Source of the DNA: Collinsella sp944321445
GTDB lineage: Bacteria > Actinomycetota > Coriobacteriia > Coriobacteriales > Coriobacteriaceae
Length of the DNA: 64,000 nucleotides
NCBI RefSeq assembly: GCF_030371825.1
Contig: NZ_JAUDDM010000001.1
Strand: one strand, 5' to 3'
Made by a program: the position numbers and the translations under genes. Within the stretch, counting starts at the first letter, position 1, and each line of letters opens with the position of its first letter. Positions 15,463 to 24,310 of the stretch are shown here, piece after piece. The notes under the pieces were generated by a model. That model was given only the letters and a program-made list of their open reading frames with translations. It was not told where the DNA came from and did not search any database.

Positions 15463-16542
15463 CTACTCCTCGAACGCGTACCCCATGCGGCGGATCTCGC
15501 CCGCATCGTCGCGCCAACCCGGCTTGACCTTCACGTCGAGCTCCAGATACACCTTGCGGCCGAACAGCCGCTCCAAATCGTGGCGCGCATCAGTGCCGAT
15601 GTGCTTGATCATCTCGCCCTTGCGGCCGATGAGAATGCCCTTCTGGCCGTCGCGCTCCACGTACACCGTGGCATGCACGCGCACGAGCTTGCGGCTGCGC
15701 TCGAAGGAATCGCACACCACGCCCACCGAATGCGGCACCTCCTCGCGCGTTCGCAGCAGCACCTTCTCGCGCACGAACTCGGCCACAAGCGTCGCGTCAT
15801 CGGTATCGGTGTCCATGCCCTCAGGGTACCAGCGCGGGCCTTCCGGCAGGTAGCTCGCCATGAGCTCGATAAACGGCTCCACGTTGAAGCCCTCGGTCGC
15901 CGACACCACGATCACGTCATCGAAGTCCACGAGCGCGCGGGCCGCCTCGATTTGCTGCATCATCTTGGCCTGGTCGACCTTGTCGGCCTTCGTGAGCACC
16001 AAGATCTTCGTCGCACGCGAGGCGCGCACGCGCTCGGCCACCCACGCGTCGCCGCGGCCCACGGGCACCGACGCGTCGATGACGAACGCGATGACGTCGA
16101 CATCCGACAGCTCGGCAAGCGCGCTGCGGTTGAGCTCGGAGCCCAGGCCGTCCTTGGGCTTGTGGATGCCAGGCGTGTCGACGAAGACCAGCTGGAAATC
16201 ATCGCGGTTCACCACGGCGCGCATGCGGCGGCGCGTGGTCTGGGCAACCGGCGAGGTGATGGCGACCTTCGTGCCCACGCACGCGTTCAGCAGGGTCGAC
16301 TTGCCCGCGTTGGGACGTCCCACCAGCGCGACGAACCCGCTGCGGAAGCCCTCCGGCGTGTCGCCGGCAACCAGGCCGTAGGCCGCGCCGGCATCGCCTG
16401 CGGCCTCGACCATGGCGTCAAGCTCCTCGTCAGAAAGATCGGCGAAGGGGTCGAACTCGACCGGCATGTCGTCGGCCTCCTCATTAGCCTCGATGCCCTC
16501 GAACTCGTCTTCAAGCAGGTCGTCGCGAAGCTCGCTATCCAT
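15463..16542 (-). CDS. era: GTPase Era
   Basis: 359 residues, about 60 more than the usual 300. Era binds the 16S rRNA 3' end and couples small-subunit assembly to growth. The GTPase core has G1 GRPNAGKS (about residue 75), G3 DTPG and G4 TKAD, followed by a KH domain with GRKGEMIKHIG. The extra length is an N-terminal acidic extension of about 65 residues (DSELRDDLLEDEFEG and on), probably disordered. The start is set at ATG 16542, preceded by GGAGA. Its neighbours dgkA, ybeY, phoH and recO form the standard cluster. Confidence 0.95.
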   Translation of the reverse strand: MDSELRDDLLEDEFEGIEANEEADDMPVEFDPFADLSDEELDAMVEAAGDAGAAYGLVAGDTPEGFRSGFVALVGRPNAGKSTLLNACVGTKVAITSPVAQTTRRRMRAVVNRDDFQLVFVDTPGIHKPKDGLGSELNRSALAELSDVDVIAFVIDASVPVGRGDAWVAERVRASRATKILVLTKADKVDQAKMMQQIEAARALVDFDDVIVVSATEGFNVEPFIELMASYLPEGPRWYPEGMDTDTDDATLVAEFVREKVLLRTREEVPHSVGVVCDSFERSRKLVRVHATVYVERDGQKGILIGRKGEMIKHIGTDARHDLERLFGRKVYLELDVKVKPGWRDDAGEIRRMGYAFEE

Positions 16543-16605
16543 GCGTGATGATCTCCTTATCCAAAACAGCCGCACGCCGAATGCCGCGCGGCCAACGAAA
16601 CGTCG

Positions 16606-16986
16606 CTATCCGATGAACCCGAGCGCCCGGGCGAACACGATGATGCCGACGATGGCAGCCGTGATCGCCAGCGTGTAGACGCTTGCCGCGGCGATGTCCT
16701 TCGCGCGCTTGGCAAGCGGGTGGAACTCCTGCGTCACCAGGTCGACGATGGCCTCCATCGCCGTGTTCACGAGCTCGGCGAAGATCACCATGCCGCAGCA
16801 CAGCGCCACCAAACACCAGCTCAACAGGTCGATCTTGAGCACAATGCCGGCCACGACCGCAGCCGCGCCGATCACGAGCATCACCTTGATGTTGCGCTCG
16901 GTGCGCACCGCCGTGAAAAAGCCCTCGATCGCGTAGCCGAACGAGCGGATGAACGATGGATGGTCCTTGTTCGAGCCGGGAATCAT
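16606..16986 (-). CDS. dgkA: Diacylglycerol/undecaprenol kinase family protein
   Basis: 126 residues with three membrane spans. The family signature AELVNTAMEAIVDLV (about residues 70-84) contains the catalytic Glu and Asn residues. Gram-positive members phosphorylate undecaprenol to recycle the cell-wall lipid carrier; substrate choice here is inferred from the lineage. The gene ends 63 bases before era and begins 12 bases after ybeY, consistent with one operon. Confidence 0.9.
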   Translation of the reverse strand: MIPGSNKDHPSFIRSFGYAIEGFFTAVRTERNIKVMLVIGAAAVVAGIVLKIDLLSWCLVALCCGMVIFAELVNTAMEAIVDLVTQEFHPLAKRAKDIAAASVYTLAITAAIVGIIVFARALGFIG

Positions 16987-16998
16987 GCGTGCCCTCGC

Positions 16999-17508
16999 TT
17001 AATCGTCGTGGTGGCGGGTCGTGGGGCCAATGCGCACGGCGCCCGCGTCCTCGCCGCGAAGCCGGGCGAGCTCGCGCAGTACAGCAAGCTCGCGCGCTTC
17101 CATCTCGCGCGCGCCGTCCTCGTCAACGTGGTCGTACCCCAGCAGGTGCAGCATGCCGTGCACGAGCATGAGGCGGCACTCCTCGGCGGGCGTCGCGTCG
17201 AACGTCGGCGCCTGCGCGGCAATGACCTCGGGCGCCAAGATGACGTCGCCGAGCTCGACGGATTCATCGGCGGGAATGTCCTCGTCAAAGGGCGAGTCGC
17301 ACTCAAACGAGAGCACATCGGTGGGGGCGTCGATTCCGCGCCACGTGCGGTTCAGGCCCTGCATCTCGTCGGCCTCGACAAACGATACGGACACCTCGAC
17401 CGGACGCGATACGCCCTCGGATGCGAGCACCTGCGCGACCGCCGCCTCGATCTGGGCGGCATCAATCAACGTGTCGAGCTCGGCGTCGTTACTGATGAGC
17501 ACGGCCAC
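16999..17508 (-). CDS. ybeY: Endoribonuclease YbeY (rRNA maturation factor)
   Basis: 169 residues using GTG 17508, chosen because AAGGGG lies eight bases upstream; GTG 17517 and 17502 are alternatives. The zinc-binding motif HGMLHLLGYDH (about residue 118) defines the family, which processes the 16S rRNA 3' end. The start overlaps the phoH stop (17489) by 20 bases, so the two genes are coupled. The Arg/His/Asp C-terminal tail is variable. Confidence 0.93.
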   Translation of the reverse strand: MAVLISNDAELDTLIDAAQIEAAVAQVLASEGVSRPVEVSVSFVEADEMQGLNRTWRGIDAPTDVLSFECDSPFDEDIPADESVELGDVILAPEVIAAQAPTFDATPAEECRLMLVHGMLHLLGYDHVDEDGAREMEARELAVLRELARLRGEDAGAVRIGPTTRHHDD

Positions 17509-18490
17509 GGCCCTCACCCCTTCCCGGACGGCGCGCCTCCTGCGCCTCCTCGTATGCGTCATACGCCTCGACGATGCGCCCCACGAGCGCGTGGCGCACC
17601 ACGTCGGAGCGGTTGAGATGGATGAACGCGATGTCGTCCACGCCGGCGAGGATCTCCTCGATGTCTGTGAGACCACCGCGGCGGCCAGGCAGGTCGCGCT
17701 GGGTGGTGTCGCCGGTGATGATGAATTTGGAGTTGAAGCCCAGGCGCGTGAGGAACATCTTCATTTGCTCGGGCGTGGTGTTCTGCGCCTCGTCAAGCAC
17801 TACGATGGCGTCGTTCAGCGTGCGGCCGCGCATGTAGGCGAGCGGCGCGATCTCGATGATGCCCTGTTCCACGAGCGCAGTGCCGCGCTCCATGTCGGTC
17901 ATGTCGAACAGCGCATCGAACAGCGGGCGCACGTACGGGTCGATCTTCTCTTGCAGGGTTCCGGGCAAAAAGCCCAGGTTCTCCCCCGCCTCCACGACCG
18001 GACGCGTGAGCACGATGCGCCCCACCTCGTGGCGCTTGAGCGCAGCGATGGCGATCGCCATGGCGAGGTAGGTTTTGCCCGTACCCGCAGGCCCCGTGCA
18101 AAACGTCACGGTGTTGTTGCGGATGGCGTCGATGTAGCGCTTTTGGCCAAGCGTCTTGGGTCGGATGGCGTGCCCGCGGTACGTGAGCAGGATGTCATCG
18201 GAAAGCCCGGAAATGTCGGCAGACTCCGCACGCAGCGCATCGAGGGCGCGCAGGGCGTCGTCGCCGCTGGGATAGGTGCCGGCCGACGCGAGCTTGATCA
18301 GGTGGGTGAACAGGCGGCAGAGCAGCTCGACCTCATCGGGCGTGCCGGAAAGCGAGATGGCGTCACCGCGCACAACGACAGACGCGCTGGTATTGGCCTC
18401 GATGGCCCGCAGCACCGCGTCTTCCGTACCCATGACCCGAGCCGGGTCCAAACCCTCCGGGATGGACAGGCGAACCTTAGCAGAATCCAT
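17489..18490 (-). CDS. phoH: PhoH-family ATPase
   Basis: 333 residues. The Walker A motif is GPAGTGKTYLA (about residue 132) and the Walker B region is VVLDEAQN. The N-terminal 100 or so residues include a KH-like region typical of PhoH/PhoL proteins linked to YbeY. The cellular role is not fully established; an RNA-helicase or RNA-maturation role is inferred from the constant pairing with ybeY. The start MDSAKVRLSIPEG lies 10 bases past the mtaB stop. Confidence 0.92.
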   Translation of the reverse strand: MDSAKVRLSIPEGLDPARVMGTEDAVLRAIEANTSASVVVRGDAISLSGTPDEVELLCRLFTHLIKLASAGTYPSGDDALRALDALRAESADISGLSDDILLTYRGHAIRPKTLGQKRYIDAIRNNTVTFCTGPAGTGKTYLAMAIAIAALKRHEVGRIVLTRPVVEAGENLGFLPGTLQEKIDPYVRPLFDALFDMTDMERGTALVEQGIIEIAPLAYMRGRTLNDAIVVLDEAQNTTPEQMKMFLTRLGFNSKFIITGDTTQRDLPGRRGGLTDIEEILAGVDDIAFIHLNRSDVVRHALVGRIVEAYDAYEEAQEARRPGRGEGRGRAHQ

Positions 18491-18499
18491 GCTCCCCCT

Positions 18500-19813
18500 T
18501 TACTGGGCCTCGCTCGCGCTTACGGAGGGCACGATGCGGCCGTGCAGCTCGCCCTCCTCATCCATGTACATGATAGCAACGTCGACCAAGCTTGCGACCG
18601 GGACGTCGTCTGCGCCGTCGAGTCGTACGCGATGGAACGACCCGAGCGTACCGCGACCGGGATATTCGATCACTGCGCGCTCGACCGTGCCCACGCGTGC
18701 CTCGCGATCGCGGCGAGCGGTCTGCTCCACCAGGCCGCGGATGACGGCGGAGCGCTCGGCCATGACCTCGGGCGGCACCTGATCGGGCATGTCGGCGGCG
18801 ATTGTGCCGGGTCGGGCGCTGTAGCGGAATACGTGCAGGCGCGAGAACCCGACGCGCTCGACGAAAGCGCGCGTCTGCTCGAACTCCTCGTCCGTCTCGC
18901 CCGGAAAACCCACGATGAGGTCGCCCGAGATGGCGATTTGCGGCAGCACGGCGCGAATGGACGCGACCGTGCGCTCGAACTCCTCGGCCGTATACGGCCT
19001 CCCCATGCGCTCGAGCGTCGTGGTGCAACCAGACTGCACAGGCAGGTGCAAGAAAGGCGCCACGCGCGCGGGCGATGCCGCCATGCGGCGAATGAGGCGC
19101 TCGGACACGTCCATGGGCTCGATGGAGGAAAGGCGCACGTGCGGGATGTCGGTTTGCGTGAGGATGCGGTCCAGCAGGTCGTCGATCTCCACATGCGCGT
19201 CGCGCTCGTCTTCCGCGTCGTAGGCGCCCAGGTTCACGCCGGTGAGCACGACCTCGGGAACACCCGCGTCGATCGCCTCGCGCACCTGCGCGAGCACGGC
19301 GTCCACGGGCACCGAGCGCTCCGGCCCGCGCGCCTTCCACACGATGCAGTACGTGCAACGGTTGTTGCAGCCGTCTTGGATCTTGATGCCCAGGCGCGAG
19401 CGCCCAAGCATCTGCGCGATGTCGCGCGCGTCTGGGGCAGCATCGGCACCGTCTGGCCACAGCCCGCCGTCGTAGTCCAGCAAGCGCGCGGCGGTACGGG
19501 CGACGTCGGACTTCATGGGCTCGGCGATCACACGGGGCGAAAGCTCGGTCAGCGCGTCGGGGTGCAGGTTCACCACGCACCCGGTCACGATGACGTAGGG
19601 TTGCCGCGGCAGGTTCGCCGCGTGGCGCACCGCCTTGCGGGTCTTGGCCTCGGCCTCGCCGGTCACCGCGCACGTGTTGATCACGACCAGATCGGCGTCG
19701 TCTTCATCCACCAGGGCAAACCCCGCGCGCACGAGGTCTGCGGTCATGCGGTCGCTCTCCACCCGGTTGACGCGGCACCCGAGGTTCACGACACTCACGA
19801 AAGGCATAGGCAA
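18500..19813 (-). CDS. mtaB: tRNA ms2t6A37 methylthiotransferase MtaB
   Basis: 437 residues. This radical-SAM enzyme adds a methylthio group to t6A37 of tRNAs reading ANN codons. Three UPF0004 cysteines are present (LGCRVNRVES about 12, INTCAVTGEAE about 50, TGCVVN about 80). The radical-SAM triad is CNNRCTYC (about 153-160), and a TRAM-like C-terminus ends the protein. The start may be MPMPFVSVV or the in-frame MPFVSVV two codons later. It follows dnaJ by three bases, the same operon. Confidence 0.93.
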   Translation of the reverse strand: MPMPFVSVVNLGCRVNRVESDRMTADLVRAGFALVDEDDADLVVINTCAVTGEAEAKTRKAVRHAANLPRQPYVIVTGCVVNLHPDALTELSPRVIAEPMKSDVARTAARLLDYDGGLWPDGADAAPDARDIAQMLGRSRLGIKIQDGCNNRCTYCIVWKARGPERSVPVDAVLAQVREAIDAGVPEVVLTGVNLGAYDAEDERDAHVEIDDLLDRILTQTDIPHVRLSSIEPMDVSERLIRRMAASPARVAPFLHLPVQSGCTTTLERMGRPYTAEEFERTVASIRAVLPQIAISGDLIVGFPGETDEEFEQTRAFVERVGFSRLHVFRYSARPGTIAADMPDQVPPEVMAERSAVIRGLVEQTARRDREARVGTVERAVIEYPGRGTLGSFHRVRLDGADDVPVASLVDVAIMYMDEEGELHGRIVPSVSASEAQ

Positions 19814-19816
19814 GGG

Positions 19817-20962
19817 CTACTCCAGGATATCGTCGATGGCGTCGCGGATGCGGTCGCCCACGGACTTCTTGGGGGTGGGATTCTCGCCCATCTCACGGGC
19901 AAAGCGCTCGAGTGCCTCGCGCGCAGCCGGGCTCATCTTGCGCGGAACCGTGACCGCGATGCGCGCCACCAGGCGTCCGCGCGAACCGCCGCCGCCCGCA
20001 CGCGGCATGCCGCGATTCTCGACCGTAACGGTGTCGCCGTACTGCGTGCCCGCGGGAACGGCGACCTCGATGCGCTCGCCGTCCAAGATGCCCTCGACCT
20101 CGACCGTGCAGCCCAGGGCGGCGCTTGCCATGGGGACCTCAACCATGCAGTACAGGTCGTCGCCGCTGCGCTGGAAGCGCTCGTGCTCGGCCACCTGGAC
20201 CGTAACGATGAGGTCGCCCGCCGCAGCGCCGCGGAAGCCGGCCTCGCCGTAACCGCGCACGCGCAGCTGACGGCCGGAGGCGATGCCCGCTGGCACCTCG
20301 ATGTCGATCTTTTCATGCGTGGGCGTGCGGCCCTGGCCGTCGCACATCTCGCAGGGATGGTCGATGACCGTGCCGTCGCCGTGGCACTCGGGGCACGGCG
20401 AGCTGGACTGGACCTGGCCGAAGATGGAACGCTGGACCGTGGTCACGAAGCCCGTGCCGTGGCAACGCGGGCACTGCTTCTCTTGGGCACCGTCCGCGGC
20501 ACCCGTGCCGTGGCAGTCCTCGCAGGTAGCGAGGCGGTCATAGCTGATGGTCTTCGTGCAGCCGCGCGCAGCCTCCTCCAGGGTGACCGTGAGCGTGATG
20601 GCCATATCGCGGCCGTGCGTGCGACGGGCGCTTCCGCCGCGGCCCGACGGACCGCCGCCGAAGAAGGACGAGAAGATGTCGTCCATGCCCATGCCGCCGA
20701 AGATATCCGAGAAATCGACGTAACCGCTGCCCATGCCGGGACCGTCAGCCGACCCGAAGCGGTCGTAGTTGGCGCGCTTCTGCTCGTCGGACAGCACCGA
20801 GTACGCCTCGTTTACCTCTTTGAACTTCTCTTCGGCGTTCGGGTCGTCGGAAACATCCGGATGGACCTCGCGCGCCTTCTTCAAAAACGCGCGCTTGATC
20901 GTGCGCTGGTCTGCATCGCGATCGACGCCCAGCACCTCGTAGTAATCCCTTTTGTCCGCCAC
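19817..20962 (-). CDS. dnaJ: Chaperone protein DnaJ
   Basis: 381 residues from GTG 20962, with GGAAG six bases upstream. The J domain carries HPD in REVHPDVSDD (about 37), then a Gly/Phe region, four CxxCxG zinc repeats (CEDCHGTG, CPRCHGTG, CPECHGDG, CEMCDGQG) and both C-terminal substrate domains. It stimulates DnaK ATPase and delivers clients. A second DnaJ-like gene lies 128 bases upstream in the same direction. dnaK and grpE are not in the window. Confidence 0.95.
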   Translation of the reverse strand: MADKRDYYEVLGVDRDADQRTIKRAFLKKAREVHPDVSDDPNAEEKFKEVNEAYSVLSDEQKRANYDRFGSADGPGMGSGYVDFSDIFGGMGMDDIFSSFFGGGPSGRGGSARRTHGRDMAITLTVTLEEAARGCTKTISYDRLATCEDCHGTGAADGAQEKQCPRCHGTGFVTTVQRSIFGQVQSSSPCPECHGDGTVIDHPCEMCDGQGRTPTHEKIDIEVPAGIASGRQLRVRGYGEAGFRGAAAGDLIVTVQVAEHERFQRSGDDLYCMVEVPMASAALGCTVEVEGILDGERIEVAVPAGTQYGDTVTVENRGMPRAGGGGSRGRLVARIAVTVPRKMSPAAREALERFAREMGENPTPKKSVGDRIRDAIDDILE

Positions 20963-21090
20963 GACGAACTTCCTTCCCAGCAAATCACAGCAACAGGCTG
21001 CCTTTGCGCAGCCGCAACAGATATACCCAAATCACGCGCGCACATTCCGCAGACGCGGCCCCGCAGGCCCGCGCTGTGGGGCGCGCGATG

Positions 21091-22194
21091 CTACACCGCC
21101 GCGTACGGGCGCATGAACATGCCCTGCGAGCACGAGGCGAAGCTCACGGAGATGAGCGCGAGCAGAAGCCCGTTGGCGCAGCCGCTCAGCATGACCTGGA
21201 ACCCGCGCTTCCACCAAATGCCACGACGCGACGTGATGTTGGACCTGAAGATCATGGAGAGGCCCATGAAGAACGGCACCGCGCAGATGATGGCGAACAC
21301 GGTGAGCACGCCGGACACGGCGGAGAGGATGAGGAACGGCAGGATGAAGCCCACGATGTAGAAGCCGTTGCGCGCCGTCCCCTCCAGGCGCTCGGCGGCC
21401 ACGTGCGCGCGGCCCACCAAGTCGCCGCCGGCAGCGCCGTTCGTGCCCGCATGGCCCTTGGCCTTCACGCGCACCATGTCGCCATCGTGCGTGTTGGGCG
21501 GAAACTCGACCACGGCTTCGGTCACCACGGGCGTGCGGCCCGAGCCACCGCAATCCGGGCAGGGGTCTGCCACCACGCGCCCCGAGCCGCCGCACTCCGG
21601 GCAGACGGTCTTGAACGCGCCGGCGCCGAAGAAGGCGGAAAGATCGACCTCGATGGAGCCGGTGCCCCCGCAAAACGGACAGGTGTGCGCCGTTTCGCTC
21701 GAGACCGAACCGGAACCGTGGCAGCGGTCGCACGGCTCGTAGCGGCGATACTTCACCGCGCGCTTGGCACCGTTTTTCGCCTGCTCGGAGGTGAGCTCGA
21801 CGTCGACGACCACGTCCGCGCCAGTCTCGGGGTTGTAGGCGGAACCGCGACGGCGCCGCTGACCGTAAGCGCCCATATCGAACGGGAAGCCGCCAAACGG
21901 GTTGCCGCCATAGCCACCCGCATAGCCGCCGCCATAGGGGTTGGAGGAAGGGGCGGCGCCCGCAAAGGGATTGCCCGAGCGCATTGCGTCGTAGCGGGCG
22001 CGCTTTTGCTCGTCCGAGAGCACGGCGTAGGCCTCGGAGACTTCCTTGAACTTCTCCTCCGCGTCCGGCGCCTTGTTGACGTCCGGATGCAGCTTGCGCG
22101 CCTTCTGCTGGAAGGCCTTTTGGATATCGCGCGCGGTGGCGTCCTTCGAGACGCCCAGAATCGCGTAGTAATCTTTCTCGTTCATCGTTGCCAT
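21091..22194 (-). CDS. Membrane-anchored DnaJ-like protein
   Basis: 367 residues; the start MATMNEKDYYAILGV at 22194 has AGGAGG 12 bases upstream. It has a J domain with HPD (KLHPDVN), a Gly/Tyr-rich linker and four zinc repeats (CDRCHGSG, CPFCGGTG, CPECGGSG, CPDCGGSG). Only one C-terminal domain strand set follows (EFPPNTHDGDMVRVKAKGHA). After about residue 270 the second substrate domain and dimer interface are replaced by hydrophobic segments (GFYIVGFILPFLILSAVSGV and two more). It looks like a J-protein recruited to the membrane, perhaps to bring DnaK to membrane or secreted clients; this is inferred. Confidence 0.85.
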   Translation of the reverse strand: MATMNEKDYYAILGVSKDATARDIQKAFQQKARKLHPDVNKAPDAEEKFKEVSEAYAVLSDEQKRARYDAMRSGNPFAGAAPSSNPYGGGYAGGYGGNPFGGFPFDMGAYGQRRRRGSAYNPETGADVVVDVELTSEQAKNGAKRAVKYRRYEPCDRCHGSGSVSSETAHTCPFCGGTGSIEVDLSAFFGAGAFKTVCPECGGSGRVVADPCPDCGGSGRTPVVTEAVVEFPPNTHDGDMVRVKAKGHAGTNGAAGGDLVGRAHVAAERLEGTARNGFYIVGFILPFLILSAVSGVLTVFAIICAVPFFMGLSMIFRSNITSRRGIWWKRGFQVMLSGCANGLLLALISVSFASCSQGMFMRPYAAV

Positions 22195-22285
22195 GCGGCG
22201 GTGGTACCTCCTGCTTTGATGCACAACATTTCTATTGTACCGAACCGATGCAGAATATAACCACGTCCCACGATAAATGGGCAAA

Positions 22286-22380
22286 TGGCGCCTCTGGGGA
22301 CGGGGGTGCCACGCGCCACTTTGTCCTCTCTGGGGACGGGGGTCGTTGGGGACATTTTGTCCCCATTTGGGACAGGCCTG
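22286..22380. repeat. GGGGACGGGGGT-type repeat block, copy 2
   Basis: Two CTGGGGACGGGGGT units and a perfect GGGGACATTTTGTCCCC hairpin (22348-22364). The hairpin recurs at 28843-28859. Together with the 139-bp hairpin it fills the 401-bp gap between hemW and the second DnaJ gene; I see no gene there. Confidence 0.7.
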
Positions 22381-22432
22381 GATGTGCCGGAGCCTAGGCG
22401 ATGACGCTCGCCGTTCTTTGCTTTGACCGTTT

Positions 22433-22571
22433 TGCAAAAAGTCGGGACTTTGGGCGGATTTTTCAGCCCGGGTTTAGACAAGCGGCTTTCTGACCTCGTA
22501 TTTCTGCAGGTAGAAACGGCGCCGATACGGGCCCGAGGCTAAAAATCCGCCCAAAGTCCCGACTTTTTGCA
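22433..22571. repeat. 139-bp long-hairpin element, copy 2 (downstream of hemW)
   Basis: The outer stem is perfect over 31 bp; its 5' arm is TGCAAAAAGTCGGGACTTTG followed by GGCGGATTTTT. Relative to copy 1 the C-G pair at the arm centre is G-C on both sides, a compensatory change. It lies 25 bases past the hemW stop. Confidence 0.9.
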
Positions 22572-22595
22572 GATGTGAAGACCTCTGTCCTGATT

Positions 22596-23789
22596 TCAGG
22601 CTGCAAGATCCCAGAACAAGCCGTAGAGTTCGTTGCCGAGCAGCCAGCCGTCGTGGGTGGGTGCAAGGTGACGGGCGCCATCGAGCTCTTCCCAGACGGC
22701 AAGGCCGCGGGCGAGAGCTTCATCGATCGCAGTATCGACCGCATCGGTGCCGATAACCTCCCGGGCGTATGCGAGCAGCCCATCGCCCACGCCGCGCGAC
22801 ATGCGCATGCCGAGCATGAGGTCCTCCGCCGCGGCTTCGCGGGCGGACATCTCCTCCAGCTCGTAGCGCGGCACCTCCGCCTCGCCGGGCAGCGCGTCGG
22901 TCGTTTGAACGAAGCGGATGCGCGCCGTTGCGCCTGCTACCTCAGGCGCACCAAGCCCCGTGCGCAGCGCATCGTACGTTTCGCGGTCGAGCATGCTTGC
23001 AGCCGAACGACCCAGGCCCAGGTAACTTCTCCCCGTCCAGTACGCGATGTTGTGCGCGCACTCCTTGCCGGGACGCGCGTAGCTCGCAACCTCGTAAGGA
23101 TGCATACCGGCAGCCATCAAACGCCGACGTGCTTCCTCCATGCACCAGGCCTGGAAGTCGGGGTCGGGCTCGGCGACCTCGCCCGCGTCGACCTTGCGCG
23201 CCAGCGGCGTGCCTTCCTCGATGGTAAGCGGGTAGACCGACACGTGGCCGATGCCCGTCGCGATGGCGGCGTCCAACGTCGCGACCCAGCTCTCCTCCGT
23301 CTGCAGGGGGATGCCGCACATGAGGTCGCACGACGCGGCAAGGCCGGCATCGAGCGCCGCCGCGATTGCCACGCGCGCCTTGTCGGCCGTGTGCAAGCGG
23401 CCGAGGGCACGCAACTCCGCGTCGTCGAAGCTCTGAACGCCGAGCGAAATGCGCGTCACGCCCGCCCCGGCGAGGGCGTGGGCAAGCCGCCACGTGAACG
23501 ACTCGGGATTCGCCTCGCACGTGAACTCTTCCAGCCCCGGCGCCATCATGTGCACGGCGCTCGCCAACGCAACGAGTCGCTCCCCCAGCACGCTCGGCGT
23601 TCCGCCGCCGATGTAGGCGGTCCGGCACGGCGCAAGCGCACCCGTCGAGCCCAGGCGCCCCAAGTACGCGATCATCGACGCCGCATAGGCCTCGTACGCT
23701 GCACGATCGCGGCACGCGCGCGAATCGAAGTCGCAGTACAGGCACTTTGCATGGCAAAACGGCACATGTATGTACAGCGCGTCGAGCAC
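22596..23789 (-). CDS. hemW: HemW-like heme chaperone / radical-SAM protein
   Basis: 397 residues from GTG 23789, with GGAGG nine bases upstream. The radical-SAM motif CHAKCLYC (about residues 13-20) follows MLDALYIHVPF. HemW proteins bind heme and are distinct from the oxygen-independent coproporphyrinogen oxidase HemN; the short length and the position near lepA and dnaJ fit HemW. The C-terminal domain is as in the family. It is 401 bases from the DnaJ-like gene and may be transcribed separately. Confidence 0.85.
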   Translation of the reverse strand: MLDALYIHVPFCHAKCLYCDFDSRACRDRAAYEAYAASMIAYLGRLGSTGALAPCRTAYIGGGTPSVLGERLVALASAVHMMAPGLEEFTCEANPESFTWRLAHALAGAGVTRISLGVQSFDDAELRALGRLHTADKARVAIAAALDAGLAASCDLMCGIPLQTEESWVATLDAAIATGIGHVSVYPLTIEEGTPLARKVDAGEVAEPDPDFQAWCMEEARRRLMAAGMHPYEVASYARPGKECAHNIAYWTGRSYLGLGRSAASMLDRETYDALRTGLGAPEVAGATARIRFVQTTDALPGEAEVPRYELEEMSAREAAAEDLMLGMRMSRGVGDGLLAYAREVIGTDAVDTAIDEALARGLAVWEELDGARHLAPTHDGWLLGNELYGLFWDLAA

Positions 23790-23883
23790 AGATTTCCTCC
23801 GTTCGCATGACAACCGGCTATCGCGATTGGGCATTCATCAATGGACATTTTCCCATAGAAACGCGCAGACCCATGCGACGAAC

Positions 23884-23922
23884 GAGGCACCCATCTCCCC
23901 AGGACAGCTCGGGGTGCCTGTA
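23884..23922. repeat. Hairpin upstream of the duplicated toxin-antitoxin-like region
   Basis: AGGCACC and GGTGCCT arms about 25 bases apart. It lies between the hemW start and the first duplicated copy, where no gene is seen. Confidence 0.4.
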
Positions 23923-24014
23923 CAAGCGCAAGCATCTCAAAACGAATGGCGACCGCTGTGCTCGGGCGCCCCATGCCCTGAAAAATACCCACGCCACGCA
24001 GGGCTGCGTTTGGG

Positions 24015-24020
24015 TATACT
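24015..24020 (+). promoter_or_regulatory. -10 box for the antitoxin-like RNA, copy 1
   Basis: TTGGGTATACT precedes the predicted start near 24027. The identical 11-mer lies in copy 2 on the plus strand, and the intact toxin promoter also contains it on the minus strand. Confidence 0.5.
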
Positions 24021-24026
24021 CAGTAC

Positions 24027-24121
24027 GAGCAGAAGGTTTTTAGCCCTCCTGCCAATGGGTTTTAGTGGTGGGTTTACCCACACAGGACAACCGCCTTGGC
24101 CGAGGCGGTTGTTCCCGTTTT
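24027..24121 (+). ncRNA. Predicted antitoxin-like antisense RNA, copy 1
   Basis: It runs from the TATACT promoter through a small hairpin and GTGGGTTTACCCAC to the terminator stem ACAACCGCC/GGCGGTTGT and TTT. It carries CCCTCCT (24044-24050), complementary to a consensus toxin ribosome binding site. It appears intact although its adjacent toxin copy is broken, so it could act in trans on copy 2. Inferred; no RNA data. Confidence 0.5.
24087..24120. terminator. Bidirectional terminator hairpin, copy 1
   Basis: ACAACCGCC-TTGGCCGA-GGCGGTTGT followed by TCCCGTTTT on the plus strand. It would end both convergent transcripts. Confidence 0.7.
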
Positions 24122-24145
24122 AGGGCCCACCCACCGGAAGGGTCG

Positions 24146-24219
24146 CTAGACCACGAGGATCAAGACGACGACAAACGCGATAAGGATCGCGGCTCGAGGA
24201 GCAGCTCGGTGAGCTTCAC
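24146..24219 (-). pseudogene. Decayed small hydrophobic toxin-like peptide gene
   Basis: Aligns with the intact 24-codon gene at 24652-24726 but has one base fewer (CTGCTCCTCGAGCCGC for CTGCTTCTCGCAGCTGC), so the frame shifts after about eight codons and ends early. The AGGAGGG ribosome binding site is deleted (GAGAAATCCCG here) and the toxin -10 TATACT has become TATGGT. All three changes fit loss of toxin expression with the antisense RNA retained. Confidence 0.75.
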
Positions 24220-24310
24220 CAACGGGATTTCTCTGCGAGACTCAGAGGGCACCGCCCGCTTGGTACCGTCACCATACTCGAAATGCTAACTATTAGTTTT
24301 GCATTCTTAA

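Larger units (their letters stand above)
23940..24288. repeat. Duplicated type I TA-like locus, copy 1 (decayed)
   Basis: This segment matches 24463-24795 almost throughout: shared leader CTGTGCTCGGGCGCCCC, antisense promoter, terminator hairpin, toxin region and toxin leader. The copies lie head-to-tail about 510 bp apart with a REP between them. Differences are concentrated in the toxin promoter, ribosome binding site and reading frame of this copy. Confidence 0.85.

Noticed and set aside
17021..21361. A 1446-codon open frame on the plus strand, and similar long plus-strand frames at 2787-5042, 9475-11967, 33970-37755 and 57304-60534
   Set aside because: Each lies opposite well-identified minus-strand genes; long antisense frames are expected in GC-rich coding DNA. 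The translations lack domains and are full of Arg, His, Asp and Ala.
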